Positions 1 to 9,473 are shown, counted from the first letter of the stretch. The stretch: 39,741 nt of DNA from an uncultured Acholeplasmatales bacterium (GCA_944324795.1 CALUXR010000018.1:1-39741); one strand, 5' to 3'. Program-made: numbers and translations. Notes: generated by a model from the sequence alone, not told the origin.

Positions 1-37
1 ATATATCTTATTATAAAAATTATTAATTACTAAAAAC

Positions 38-73
38 AAAAAAAACTGCTGACAATAATAGTTTGTCAACAGT
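38..73 (-). terminator. Intrinsic terminator after the first ATPase pseudogene
   Basis: On the minus strand an 11-bp stem (arms at 63-73 and 45-55, one G-U pair) with a 7-base loop is followed by a run of eight T's. It lies just downstream of the stop codon at 106-108 and is the natural end of that transcript. Confidence 0.8.
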
Positions 74-76
74 CTG

Positions 77-107
77 AGGTATTTAAAATTAACTAAATAC
101 CTTTTTT
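77..107 (+). terminator. Second hairpin with a plus-strand U-run
   Basis: AGGTATTTA at 77-85 pairs with TAAATACCT at 94-102, followed on the plus strand by a T run to 107. It abuts the minus-strand stop codon. It could be the plus-strand half of a bidirectional terminator, although no plus-strand gene lies upstream inside the window. Confidence 0.4.
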
Positions 108-1444
108 ATATTAAGAATGTTAAATAATAAGGAATATTAATTATATTATCATTAACACTTATATTTTTACTAGATAATTTAATGGCCTTATGAACATCAT
201 ATTTATCATTATTTATTACTTCTTTTAATGATTTAGCTCTACCATCTGACGCCTTAACTTCAAGTGGAATAATATTATTATTTATTTCTATTATAAAATC
301 TAATTCTAAACCACCATTTTTTGAATAATAATATAATTTTTTATTATTTTTAATTAACATATCAGCTACTATATTTTCATAAATAGCTCCTTTATAAATT
401 CCTAAATCACCCATTAAAATACTAGCTGTAGTTCCTTCGCTAAAATTAGAAATTAATAAACCAGTATCATTAAAATAAATTTTAAATTGTTTATTTATCT
501 TATAGGCATCAAGTGGTAATAATAAAGCATTTAAGTTATTACAAATTGAAATAATTTCTGCATCTTTTAACCACATAATTGCTTCATAATATTTTTTAAG
601 TCTAGCCTCTTTTTCAATTAAATTAAATTGAAATTTTTTATTTTCTTTAGCTAATTGATTAGGTATAGAATTATAAACTGCTAATATTTTAGCTAGTTCA
701 GTTTTATTTACATATTGTTCATCACTATTATTAAGATGTTTACCAAAATCATCTTTATATTCTTCTAATATATTTTGTTGAATTTTATGAACTAAAGACA
801 TATTTTTTGTTTTTAAAAATGTATCTACAACTTCAGGCATTCCCCCAACAACGATATATTCTTTAAAATAATCTAACATTAAGCTATGTAAAGCTAAATC
901 TATAGGTTTCAAGGAAATAACGTTATTTTTCATTGTATCTATTATTTCTCTTTTTATTCCACGAGCTAACAAATATTCTTCAAAATCTAAAGATTTCATA
1001 TTAATAAAATATTCAAAGCCTGTTGGTATAGACTTAAAATCATTTTTACTATAACCTCTAATTCCAAGAAGAGAACCGGTAGCTATAATATCATATCTAC
1101 CATCTAGCATAAAAGGTTTTATGGCTGAGCGAGCATGACTGCATTCTTGAATTTCATCAAAAATTAAAACAGTTTTAAAAGGTATAAATTTTTCTTTAGG
1201 GTAATAAGCACTTAATAACATAATTAATCGATCAACATTTAAATCATTATTATTAAATATTTTTTTACTCCCTCATCAATCATAAAATTAATATAAATAA
1301 CATTTTCAAATTTAGTCTTAGAATATTCTAAAGCGATTGTTGTTTTACCAACTTGTCTAGCACCTCTTATAACTAGAGCCTTTTTTTAACATTTCTTAAC
1401 GAATACCAAGCATCCATTTCTTTAACTATTTTTCTAATAAACAA
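106..1444 (-). pseudogene. DUF4143/AAA_14-family ATPase, two frameshifts
   Basis: This is a broken member of the ATPase family that joins an N-terminal P-loop domain to a C-terminal DUF4143 domain with a PD-(D/E)XK-like core. The likely start is TTG at 1442-1444, behind GAAGGTGAT. The Walker A motif GARQVGKTT is read in one frame around 1345-1370. Walker B (LIFDEIQ) and everything downstream are in another frame, in the 371-residue piece 106-1221. The C-terminal core ELDF...PLEVKAS is intact. Two single-base losses explain the break, one in an A7 run near 1382-1388 just before Walker A and one in an A7 run at 1260-1266. Restoring one A at each gives a continuous protein. The gene is related to the broken copy at 22987-24323 and the intact copy at 38327-39715. 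The family is widespread in host-associated bacteria and poorly characterised. Homopolymer sequencing error is an alternative to genuine decay. Confidence 0.85.
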
Positions 1445-1506
1445 AATATCACCTTCAACTGTAGCATTTTAATTCTAATATAATTTTACACTTTTAGACC
1501 TGAATT

Positions 1507-1549
1507 TTAAAAAACTCTAATATCAAGCTTCTAACTTAATATTAGAGTT
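1507..1549 (-). terminator. Strong intrinsic terminator of the RNase/MBL operon
   Basis: The arms at 1535-1549 and 1513-1527 form a 15-bp stem with one G-U pair and a 7-base loop, followed on the minus strand by six T's. It lies directly after the stop codon of the metallo-beta-lactamase gene. Confidence 0.9.
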
Positions 1550-1554
1550 ATCCT

Positions 1555-3009
1555 TTAACTAGGCCATATTCTTCTTGGAACTGCTTTAGAATATGGTGTA
1601 TCTTTTGTATAAAAATCTGTTTTTCCTTTTCCACTTGAAACATATACATCATTTACTACATATATTGTTTCATTAAACCATTCTGAATCTTTTAATTTAG
1701 TTGTATTATTTGAGGCACTTACTGCTACTTCGCTACCATTACTTGAAACGATAATATTACCATTTAAAGGTTTCATTTTTAATTCTTCTTCATCATAATA
1801 ACTTGTGACATAAACTTGATCTGTATATTTTGCCACTCTATTTATAAATTCTTGCGTAGGAAATATTGTTTGATAATTAGCTGTATATTCAGTTGAACCA
1901 GCACAACAACAAATGCTAACTATCTCTGGAGTGATCAATTTTAATAAACATTCATTAGATGATGTTCTTGAACCATGATGTCCTGCCTTAAATAAATCGA
2001 CATGTGGTAATGTTTTTTCTTCTGTTGAACCATCATAATATTCTGCCATTTTTTCCTCGCCTTCAAGCTCTAAATCACCTGTTAACATATAATGATGTTC
2101 ATTATAATTAAACATCGTACATACTGAATAATTATTTTCATCATCTGTTTTATTAAAATAGAAATAATTATATAAGATATCCATTGTTATATTTTTATTT
2201 TCATCTAAAATAAAACTACTTTTAGCCCCATTAACATTATTAAAGCAATCATCTGCATACATTACATTTGTACCATTATTGCCAATATAATCAACAGCTT
2301 CTAATAAATCTTGATAAATTTGTGTAGTTTTTGATGTTTTATCATTCATTATAAAATTATCAATTTCATAATTATATAAAATTCCTGTATAACTATCACC
2401 ACTCTTATTACCAACAAACCCAGCTATATGGTCTTGATCACCGTGTGTAGCAATAACATATTCTAATTTATCATCTGTTACATAATTATCTAAATAACTT
2501 ATAATATCATCAGCACTATCTTTTCTTGATCCTGCATCAATTAAAATATCTGTCTCCCCTGCTTTAATATAAATAGAATCTCCAGTGTAATCATTACCAA
2601 GCATTAAAAAATGAATTTGAAAATCGTCATAGGTTGTTCCTACAACAGCTTGATTATTATTAGGTTTTAGATCCTCATCATCTTTATTAATATTATTAGT
2701 TATACCATTAATTATTTTATCAGCAAAACCAATATTAATAATTTTATAATAATCTAAGGCAAATAAAACGCCAAAACCAATTATTAAAATAAATAATATA
2801 ATTAAAATTGGCTTCCAATATTTTTTTGCTTTTTTACTGTTTATCTTAACTTCATTATCACCAATATTAATGCCAACTTTAAAATTATATCCTTTACTTT
2901 GACAATAATTAATAGCTTCTATTTTACTAGAAAATATTTTACTTGCTCTTTTACTTCCTTGTTTTTTAACTTCAAAAGAGCCATCTTCTCTTTCATTTAT
3001 ATAATACAT
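1555..3009 (-). CDS. Membrane-anchored ComEC-type metallo-beta-lactamase with DUF2188-like head
   Basis: This 484-residue protein has three parts. Residues 1-50 resemble the small DUF2188 domain (GSF.VKKQGSKRASK pattern). Residues 66-87 are one transmembrane helix. From about residue 125 there is an extracellular metallo-beta-lactamase domain. The metal site HGDQDH (H189, D191, D193, H194), the strand ILIDAGS and the late LFKAGHHGSRTSS motif match the C-terminal domain of ComEC/Rec2 and its stand-alone relatives, which are implicated in cutting DNA during uptake. No Rec2 channel is present, so it is not a full ComEC. It is the last gene of an operon, 14 bases after the preceding lipoprotein gene, with a weak ribosome site. 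Inference: a surface phosphodiesterase or nuclease. Another hydrolase activity is possible. Confidence 0.8.
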   Translation of the reverse strand: MYYINEREDGSFEVKKQGSKRASKIFSSKIEAINYCQSKGYNFKVGINIGDNEVKINSKKAKKYWKPILIILFILIIGFGVLFALDYYKIINIGFADKIINGITNNINKDDEDLKPNNNQAVVGTTYDDFQIHFLMLGNDYTGDSIYIKAGETDILIDAGSRKDSADDIISYLDNYVTDDKLEYVIATHGDQDHIAGFVGNKSGDSYTGILYNYEIDNFIMNDKTSKTTQIYQDLLEAVDYIGNNGTNVMYADDCFNNVNGAKSSFILDENKNITMDILYNYFYFNKTDDENNYSVCTMFNYNEHHYMLTGDLELEGEEKMAEYYDGSTEEKTLPHVDLFKAGHHGSRTSSNECLLKLITPEIVSICCCAGSTEYTANYQTIFPTQEFINRVAKYTDQVYVTSYYDEEELKMKPLNGNIIVSSNGSEVAVSASNNTTKLKDSEWFNETIYVVNDVYVSSGKGKTDFYTKDTPYSKAVPRRIWPS

Positions 3010-3023
3010 TTTTTATTTCATTT

Positions 3024-4556
3024 CTAAAAATATGAATTTACTATTTCATTTATTTTATTATTAATTAATATATCTTTAGTATTATTATTTAAATCTAAAT
3101 AAAAATCAATTATTTTATCATTTAATGGTAAACATCTAATGTTATTATAATATTTTTTAACCATTTCTTGACTTAAACTATATCTACTATCAATCATTAA
3201 AGAATAAATATCTGAATTATAAGCATCATAATTGACAGGAACAAAGCCATTAACTAATGTAGCTTGAACATGTTCATTTAATAATGAAACCATTATCCCA
3301 TAAATTATATTATTTATTTCTTCATTATTACTATCAAACATCATCATACTATTACAATTAGCAAATAAAGTAACATCTTTATTTTCTTCTTTAAATGGAG
3401 GCATTACCATATATTCTAAATCAAAACCATCATAAGTTATCCCACTTAAACTACCATAAGCAAATAAAACATGAATATTTTTTGGTTCATTTTCATCATA
3501 AGGAGCTAAGCGAGCAATATATCCATTAACTACTTGCCCATATTCTATAACTTTATGATTATATTCATTTTTAATTATATTTAATATCTCTATTATTTTA
3601 TCTTTATTATACCCATCACTATTAATAGCATTATTTTGTAACAATCTTAACATTACAGAATTACTAAAAGAATCAGAAGCGAATAAATCAGGTTTATCAC
3701 CAAAATTAGAAGTTATAATATCACTAAATTCTAAATAATCATTCCATGACCAGTTTTCTATATCAACAACTTCATTTTCTGAAATATATTCTTTTTCTAT
3801 TAAATAATTAATAAAATGTTTATTTATTCTTACTATATCTAAAGATAAAGAATAAGGTAACATTATTTGTTTATTATTATAATTTCCTTGTTTTATAGCT
3901 TCTTCATTTAAATTATTTAAATTAAATGCATTAAAACCAATTTTAGAATCATTAATATATTTATTTAAATCAACTACATTTTTATCTTTATATTTATTTA
4001 ATATTAAAGAATCACCAAATAATAAATTCACTTTTTTACCTTTTTCTTCTAATTCTTTAATATCATTATCTAAATAACTAGAATGAGAATTAATTAATTC
4101 AAAATTATAATTTGGATAAATAATTTCTAAACTTTTAATAATCGAATTTATTTCATCTTCTATTCTACTATCACAAGATAATATTACAATGTCATTATTA
4201 TTTACTATTATTTCTTTTTTAAGAACTTTTAAATTAAATGTTTTAACATAATTTTTATTATCTATAACTACAATTACATTAATTTTAACTTTTTCATCTG
4301 AATCTTTTCTTGTTACTTTAGCTAAATAATTTTCATCTTCTTCTATTATTTTTATAACATCATTATCAACTTCATAATTTAATTTATATTTATTTCCTTC
4401 ATAATCTAAATATAATGGTAAATCAAAATCTTCTTCTACATTTTCTACTTCAATTATAAAATCTTCTAATGGGTTAATATTTTCATTTTTATTATTTGTC
4501 TCACAACTAAATAAAAATATTAAAATAACAAAACTAAATATAAATAATTTCTTCAT
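3024..4556 (-). CDS. Lipoprotein: Ig-like domain plus family-1 solute-binding-like domain
   Basis: This 510-residue protein begins with a signal peptide ending in a lipobox (LFSC). Residues about 35-115 form an Ig-like beta domain of the same kind found in the endonuclease I lipoprotein (the ...V.EDF..P pattern and the NLKVLKKE end). Residues about 120-510 resemble sugar-type extracellular solute-binding proteins, with a central DLNKYINDS segment and a MLPYSLSLDIVRINK segment typical of the hinge side. No permease is adjacent, so it is an orphan binding protein. The start follows AGGAGAT, and the gene is 35 bases after the barnase-like lipoprotein in one operon. Inference: it captures a ligand at the surface, perhaps for the importer at 15841-20393. 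The ligand is unknown. Confidence 0.7.
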   Translation of the reverse strand: MKKLFIFSFVILIFLFSCETNNKNENINPLEDFIIEVENVEEDFDLPLYLDYEGNKYKLNYEVDNDVIKIIEEDENYLAKVTRKDSDEKVKINVIVVIDNKNYVKTFNLKVLKKEIIVNNNDIVILSCDSRIEDEINSIIKSLEIIYPNYNFELINSHSSYLDNDIKELEEKGKKVNLLFGDSLILNKYKDKNVVDLNKYINDSKIGFNAFNLNNLNEEAIKQGNYNNKQIMLPYSLSLDIVRINKHFINYLIEKEYISENEVVDIENWSWNDYLEFSDIITSNFGDKPDLFASDSFSNSVMLRLLQNNAINSDGYNKDKIIEILNIIKNEYNHKVIEYGQVVNGYIARLAPYDENEPKNIHVLFAYGSLSGITYDGFDLEYMVMPPFKEENKDVTLFANCNSMMMFDSNNEEINNIIYGIMVSLLNEHVQATLVNGFVPVNYDAYNSDIYSLMIDSRYSLSQEMVKKYYNNIRCLPLNDKIIDFYLDLNNNTKDILINNKINEIVNSYF

Positions 4557-4591
4557 ATAAATCTCCTAATAAGCGCTAAACAAAGACATTT

Positions 4592-5926
4592 TTAACTAAA
4601 TAAAGCTTTAAAACTTTTTCTTACAACTTCTACATAAGGTGTAGGATTATAATAATATTTGCTTGAAATAGTACCACCACCTGTGATGTTTCCAAACATT
4701 TCACCCCAACCACCATAATAATTTAAATATTCTTGAAAATCATTATAATGATTATATGTATAAAATAAATATTTTTCATTAATATCTATAATTTTATCAT
4801 GATTTTCATCATATCTTGTATAAACAATTCGTGCTGCCCCTCTAGTTATAATGTTGCCATCATTATATATTTTAGATGGGTATTTAGGGTCACAATCAGT
4901 ACCTGTAGTTCCTAGGTCAACTTCATAATAATATAATTCGCCACCACAACCTCTAATATTAGGTAAAATTGGTTCGTAAGGATAGTTATCTACATCACCA
5001 CTAAAGTATGAATTATTTAATCTTAAATATTTACCCCATATACTTCTTTTTGGATCAGCACTTTTTTCATCTATATAATTAGCTGGTGTTTCTCCAAAAG
5101 CAAAAATATAAGCTGCCACTTCTTCAAGAGTAGTATAAGCACCACCTCTATAAACAACATCTTTTACTTCACCACTACTATCGACAATATAGTAAGTATC
5201 TAAATCATCACTATAATAACTATCCGTATTACGAATAAATTTACCATCTTCTTCAGGTCTGTTTAAAGAAATGGTTGGTTCTTGATCTTGTTCTGAAATA
5301 GAACCAGACATTAAGCCGTGTAATGAGCGATACATTGCATCAGTAGCTGATGTAGCTTCAGTATAATTTAAGTAAAATTCTTCTACATCAATATTTATAT
5401 ACGGATCTTCTTCAACTTCTATTTTTTCATAAATAGGGTATAACGTAATATCACTTGTAATAGGTATTGTAAAATCATAAGCTACCCCATCTTCACTTAA
5501 AGACCAATATTTAAAAATATAACCATCTTTTTTAGGATCAGCTATAACTTCAGTTAAATTTCCTTCTTTAACTTCCATTATTTTTTTATTATTATCATCT
5601 ATTATAAAAATTACTTTATAATATTTTATCGGCTTTTCTTCTTCATTAATATTAACAATAACACTATCACTATAATTATCAATTGTTAAAGTAACAACAG
5701 TTGTTCCTTCTTCTAAGGCTGTTATTTTTCCATCATTAGTAATATCTACTATTTCTTTTGAACTTTTCCAAATTTTATTACCATTAATATTAGTATTATA
5801 TTTAATATTTACTGTGTCCCCAACTTTTAAATTTATTTCTTCTTCAACTATATTAAGAAATTTATCTTCACAAGATGCAAGACTTAATAATATTAATAAA
5901 AATATTAAACTAATTTTCTTAATCAA
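4592..5926 (-). CDS. Barnase-like ribonuclease lipoprotein with Big_2 and InlB-type repeats
   Basis: The preferred start is TTG at 5926, giving MIKKISLIF...LASC. It sits about 9 bases after AAAGGA; an in-frame TTG at 5935 touches the ribosome site. After lipobox Cys19 come a Big_2-like Ig domain (about residues 30-95), an InlB B-repeat-like domain (about 100-168, ending DITLYPIYEK) and a linker. The last third is a microbial RNase (barnase/RNase N1) fold. Glu335 in YYEVDLG, Arg366 in AARIVY and His393 in YNHYNDF match the barnase catalytic Glu73, Arg87 and His102. It is therefore likely a surface RNase that cuts RNA. No barstar-like inhibitor is in the window. First gene of the operon ending at 1549. 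Confidence 0.85.
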   Translation of the reverse strand: MIKKISLIFLLILLSLASCEDKFLNIVEEEINLKVGDTVNIKYNTNINGNKIWKSSKEIVDITNDGKITALEEGTTVVTLTIDNYSDSVIVNINEEEKPIKYYKVIFIIDDNNKKIMEVKEGNLTEVIADPKKDGYIFKYWSLSEDGVAYDFTIPITSDITLYPIYEKIEVEEDPYINIDVEEFYLNYTEATSATDAMYRSLHGLMSGSISEQDQEPTISLNRPEEDGKFIRNTDSYYSDDLDTYYIVDSSGEVKDVVYRGGAYTTLEEVAAYIFAFGETPANYIDEKSADPKRSIWGKYLRLNNSYFSGDVDNYPYEPILPNIRGCGGELYYYEVDLGTTGTDCDPKYPSKIYNDGNIITRGAARIVYTRYDENHDKIIDINEKYLFYTYNHYNDFQEYLNYYGGWGEMFGNITGGGTISSKYYYNPTPYVEVVRKSFKALFS

Positions 5927-5949
5927 GTATATCAATCCTTTCGCTAACG

Positions 5950-5978
5950 ATTATATCATAAACTAAATCTTAAAAGAT
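5950..5978 (-). promoter_or_regulatory. Extended -10 promoter for the barnase-like operon
   Basis: On the minus strand TGATATAAT contains a consensus TATAAT (5950-5955) with the extended TGn element. The -35 region is poor. It lies 24 bases upstream of the TTG start. Confidence 0.65.
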
Positions 5979-6011
5979 AATTAAATTCTATTTTATTAAT
6001 AATATTTTAAT

Positions 6012-6048
6012 AAATATAAAATAAAAGAGTATTAAATTTTAATACTCT
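6012..6048 (-). terminator. Terminator of the HipA-like gene
   Basis: AGAGTATT at 6026-6033 pairs with AATACTCT at 6041-6048. The inner bases extend the helix, and a T-rich tail follows on the minus strand. It begins six bases after the stop codon. Confidence 0.8.
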
Positions 6049-6053
6049 CAAAT

Positions 6054-7181
6054 CTAAATGTTTAATAAGATATTAATCCTTTCTTTAATAATATTTTCTA
6101 ATATATTTAATCTATATTTATCTAAATTATAACGTGAATGTTTTTTTAACTTAAAATTAATTAATTTCTTTAACATATCTTTTTGTCTTTTAGTAATATA
6201 TAACTTTGCTTCTAAAATAAAATCATTATAACAGCTTGGTAATAATGTTTTAATATATTTATTATAATTTTTCAAATCATCTGCCATAGCAAAATTTAAT
6301 AATGATAAACCATGATCAAATAAAGGAGCAGGTTTAATAATTTTATTAGTTTTATTATCAATTAATAAGCCAAAATTACCAAAATGCCTATCAGTATTTA
6401 ATATAATAGCATCAAATACAATCATATCTATTAATGAATCATAAAATATAGGACCTAAAGTCTTATAATAATTAATAACTTTATCCATATTACAATCTTT
6501 AATTATTCTACCAATAGGGATAAAAGAATAATTTAAACTTGTAAATAATTTAGAATATGAACATAATTTCCCCTTCCATTTAGCTAAATTATAAGGGATT
6601 ATATCAATACCCATAGTAAAGCCAATTTGACTAGCATAATATTCTGAATATGGTTCATTACCGCTATTAGCAAAACCTTCTGTTCCACTTTTAAAAAGAT
6701 AAACTTCGCCATTAATTCTTCGCCAACATTTAGCTAACATGCCATTTGTTGTAAATTCGGGTGATGATCTAAATGTGCTTTTTAAATAAGAACCATAACC
6801 TGTAAAAGCTATTAAAGCTAAAACATTACTAAAATTATTTTCATATAAATTATAATCTTCAAATAAACCATTAAAATTATCTTCTACTACCCAAAAACAA
6901 TCATTTAAAGATAACCCCTTACTTATATTAAGTATCCCTATTAAATCTCTATGATTTAGGCCTAATTTAGCTAAAAAATTTTCTACATAAGCTCTATTTT
7001 TAGGAATAATTCTTCTATATAACCATTTAATTAAACCATCATTAGTTAATTCTAAATCTAATGGTAATAAATATTTAAATTCACCATTAATATCAAGAAT
7101 ATTAACTTTAATTTCACCTAATTCTCTTATCATTTCAAAAGATAAAAGAATATTATCAAATGATTTAAGATAATATTTCAT
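6054..7181 (-). CDS. HipA-like kinase, no HipB partner
   Basis: The product is 375 residues. ATG at 7181 is preferred over ATG at 7190 because AAAGG directly abuts the latter. The C-terminal half carries HipA-fold kinase motifs: a candidate ATP lysine in YLFKSG (Lys164), the catalytic loop NTDRHFGNFG (Asp264, Asn269) and the metal-binding LFDHG (Asp289). Residues 1-130 are not the usual HipA N-terminal subdomain that I can recognise. HipA proteins phosphorylate targets such as glutamyl-tRNA synthetase and normally sit beside the DNA-binding antitoxin HipB. Here the gene has its own promoter and terminator and no HTH gene next to it. It may be an orphan Ser/Thr kinase rather than a toxin. The target is unknown. 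Confidence 0.8.
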   Translation of the reverse strand: MKYYLKSFDNILLSFEMIRELGEIKVNILDINGEFKYLLPLDLELTNDGLIKWLYRRIIPKNRAYVENFLAKLGLNHRDLIGILNISKGLSLNDCFWVVEDNFNGLFEDYNLYENNFSNVLALIAFTGYGSYLKSTFRSSPEFTTNGMLAKCWRRINGEVYLFKSGTEGFANSGNEPYSEYYASQIGFTMGIDIIPYNLAKWKGKLCSYSKLFTSLNYSFIPIGRIIKDCNMDKVINYYKTLGPIFYDSLIDMIVFDAIILNTDRHFGNFGLLIDNKTNKIIKPAPLFDHGLSLLNFAMADDLKNYNKYIKTLLPSCYNDFILEAKLYITKRQKDMLKKLINFKLKKHSRYNLDKYRLNILENIIKERINILLNI

Positions 7182-7205
7182 TCTAATCATCCTTTCCTAT
7201 TTTTT

Positions 7206-7234
7206 ATTATACTAAATAATAAAAGTGTCCTCAA
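7206..7234 (-). promoter_or_regulatory. Promoter of the HipA-like gene
   Basis: TTGAGG (7229-7234), a 17-base spacer and TATAAT (7206-7211) on the minus strand. The -35 box lies inside the descending arm of the terminator of the gene upstream, so the two elements share sequence. Confidence 0.7.
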
Positions 7235-7264
7235 GTAAATGATTAAACATTTAAATAAGGACAC
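7215..7264 (-). terminator. Terminator of the endonuclease I gene
   Basis: GTGTCCT (plus strand 7225-7231) pairs with AGGACAC (7258-7264), with partial pairing further in and a T-rich tail on the minus strand. It begins seven bases after the endonuclease stop codon. Confidence 0.75.
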
Positions 7265-7270
7265 AATATA

Positions 7271-9436
7271 TTAAGAAATATAAGATAAAGTGAAATTTTT
7301 CATAATCATTCTAGGAGCAGACCCATAAACAACTATAGCAAAATAACCAGATTTAGTAGAATCAAAACTATATTCAAAGATATTTCCTTCTTTACATTGG
7401 CTAGAAACATCAGCAATAAGTTCATAATTTTGACCATTACTTGAATAAATGATACTACATCCATCAAAATTTTTATTTATTGTTCCAACTTCAAAGCTAA
7501 TTTTATTTAAATTTTCAACATTAAATTCAAGTATTGCAAACATTTCCCAACCACCAATATTATATTTATCATTAGGAGCATTATAATTTTTTTCATCATT
7601 GAAGCCTAATAAAAATTCACTGTCTTTTGTACTATAATTTGTAGTATAAAAAGTAACACCTTGATCTGTTATTTCAGCCTCTTTACTAAATGTATTGCCT
7701 GTTGATGGAAATTTCATTAAATTATAAACAATATCACTTATACCAAGTAATTCATTATATTCCCTATATTTTTGTTGTAATAAATTATAATTTGTAACTT
7801 TTGATTTATCAGCTGCAGATAATAAATCATATCTAGATTGTAATGAATCTAATAATGTCTTATCTTCTAAAGTAATAGTTTTATTTCTTAATTCTTCAAT
7901 ATCATTAATTAAATCAGCAATAGTAGTATCTTCTATATCTCCGCCACCAATATTGCCATTTTCTACTTTAGTTAAGACATTTTCTTCTGTTATTCCTAAT
8001 TCTTCACTTTCATCTTGATATAAGAAATATACAAATTCAGGATGATCAATATAAGGGTTACGATCTCCTTGATAAGAATAAACTACTTCATTTCTTTTAA
8101 TTTCAGTTTCACTTACAGGATCTTCATAATGCCATTTAACTAAAGTGTCAAGCATTCCAAGATTTCCTACGCCTTTACTATTAGGGTAACTGCCACTATT
8201 ATCTAAAGTTAAAGTTAATGTACTATCATGATATCTTGTAACCATATAAAATAAAATTCTAGCTACATCACCTTTTACTTCATCACGTGGCTCAAAAACA
8301 GAACCAGTCCATTTATTTCCATGTTGATCACTATCAGTTGGATTATTAACTTCATCAAAATACTTGTTACCACGTGAACTATTAATAGCTTTGCCAGTCG
8401 CTCTTAAATGATGACAATCTGAATATGCCCAATAACTTTGATCATCAAAACCATGTGATTTTGCCCATACATGTTCTCTATTCCAAATTGTATTATCGCT
8501 ACCAGAACCTTGATCTCTTCTATCTTTTTCTATAATTAAACCTGTATAAAAACATTCAATATGATCACTATCATAAGCATCAGATTCTTCTAAAATTGTC
8601 CAAGCTTTGGAATATGATCCTTTACTAGTATGTGTAGATACTAAAATATCATTTAAAGTATTAAAGAATTCGTCATATGTATCAAAATTACCAGTCATAT
8701 CTGAATAATAACCAGTATAAGTTATATCGCTTGGTAGTTCTCCTGAAGGAGTTATAGTTCCATCTTTTTTAGCTATAGTAATATTAAAATCTTTAGTTTT
8801 AATAATACCATTATATGAAATGCTAGCTGTAAAAGTTGTAGAAACATCATTATCTCCTCTTGTAATAACAACATTATATTCATTATCAGATTTATTAAAA
8901 CCAAGTAAATTAGAATCTTTAGCCGTCCAAGTTATATCATAACTAGCTCCACCATAAGAAACACTAGCAGGAACTTTAAAATCAGCACTAACCTTAGTTC
9001 CATTAACACTAACATTAATAGAATTAATGATATTTAAAGCTATTTCTTCATCATTACTTTGAATAGCTTCTTTTTTAGCTATAGTAACATTAAAATTCTT
9101 ACTCGCGCTAGCATCATTATAGGTAACACTAGCACTAAAATTAACTTTAACATCATTATCACTTCTTACAATTTTAGCATCATAATTAGAACCGTTTAAA
9201 CTAAATGTTAAAGCATTAGTATTTTCACTAATATAAGTTAAATCATAATTTTTTCTTTCATAACTAATACTAGCAGGAACACTAAAATCTTCATCAACAG
9301 TCATATTATTAACACTAATGTTTAATGAATCGATTATTTTTTGTGCAATTTCACTATTATTTATATTATTAACATCATTACATGAAACTAATATTATTAA
9401 CAATAATGAACTTATAAATATGCCTAATTTTTTCAT
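7271..9436 (-). CDS. Secreted endonuclease I lipoprotein with two Ig-like domains
   Basis: This 721-residue protein starts with a lipoprotein signal (Cys19 in LVSC). Two Ig-like repeats follow (about residues 28-122 and 130-224); both contain ..DF.VPAS.SY and end FN.TIAKK. Residues about 238-440 are an endonuclease I (bacterial EndA/NucM-type) domain. The metal and catalytic segment NREHVWAKSHGF has His322, and DCHHLRATGKAINSSRGN includes His342-His343 and Asn352. The family cleaves double-stranded DNA, and some members cut RNA. A coiled linker (about 500-570) and a C-terminal beta-sandwich of the galactose-binding kind (about 575-721) follow. It has its own promoter and terminator. The position between the RNase operon and the importer operon supports a role in degrading environmental DNA. 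Confidence 0.9.
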   Translation of the reverse strand: MKKLGIFISSLLLIILVSCNDVNNINNSEIAQKIIDSLNISVNNMTVDEDFSVPASISYERKNYDLTYISENTNALTFSLNGSNYDAKIVRSDNDVKVNFSASVTYNDASASKNFNVTIAKKEAIQSNDEEIALNIINSINVSVNGTKVSADFKVPASVSYGGASYDITWTAKDSNLLGFNKSDNEYNVVITRGDNDVSTTFTASISYNGIIKTKDFNITIAKKDGTITPSGELPSDITYTGYYSDMTGNFDTYDEFFNTLNDILVSTHTSKGSYSKAWTILEESDAYDSDHIECFYTGLIIEKDRRDQGSGSDNTIWNREHVWAKSHGFDDQSYWAYSDCHHLRATGKAINSSRGNKYFDEVNNPTDSDQHGNKWTGSVFEPRDEVKGDVARILFYMVTRYHDSTLTLTLDNSGSYPNSKGVGNLGMLDTLVKWHYEDPVSETEIKRNEVVYSYQGDRNPYIDHPEFVYFLYQDESEELGITEENVLTKVENGNIGGGDIEDTTIADLINDIEELRNKTITLEDKTLLDSLQSRYDLLSAADKSKVTNYNLLQQKYREYNELLGISDIVYNLMKFPSTGNTFSKEAEITDQGVTFYTTNYSTKDSEFLLGFNDEKNYNAPNDKYNIGGWEMFAILEFNVENLNKISFEVGTINKNFDGCSIIYSSNGQNYELIADVSSQCKEGNIFEYSFDSTKSGYFAIVVYGSAPRMIMKNFTLSYIS

Positions 9437-9473
9437 TTATTTGACACCTCATTCATATATATTTACCACTTAA

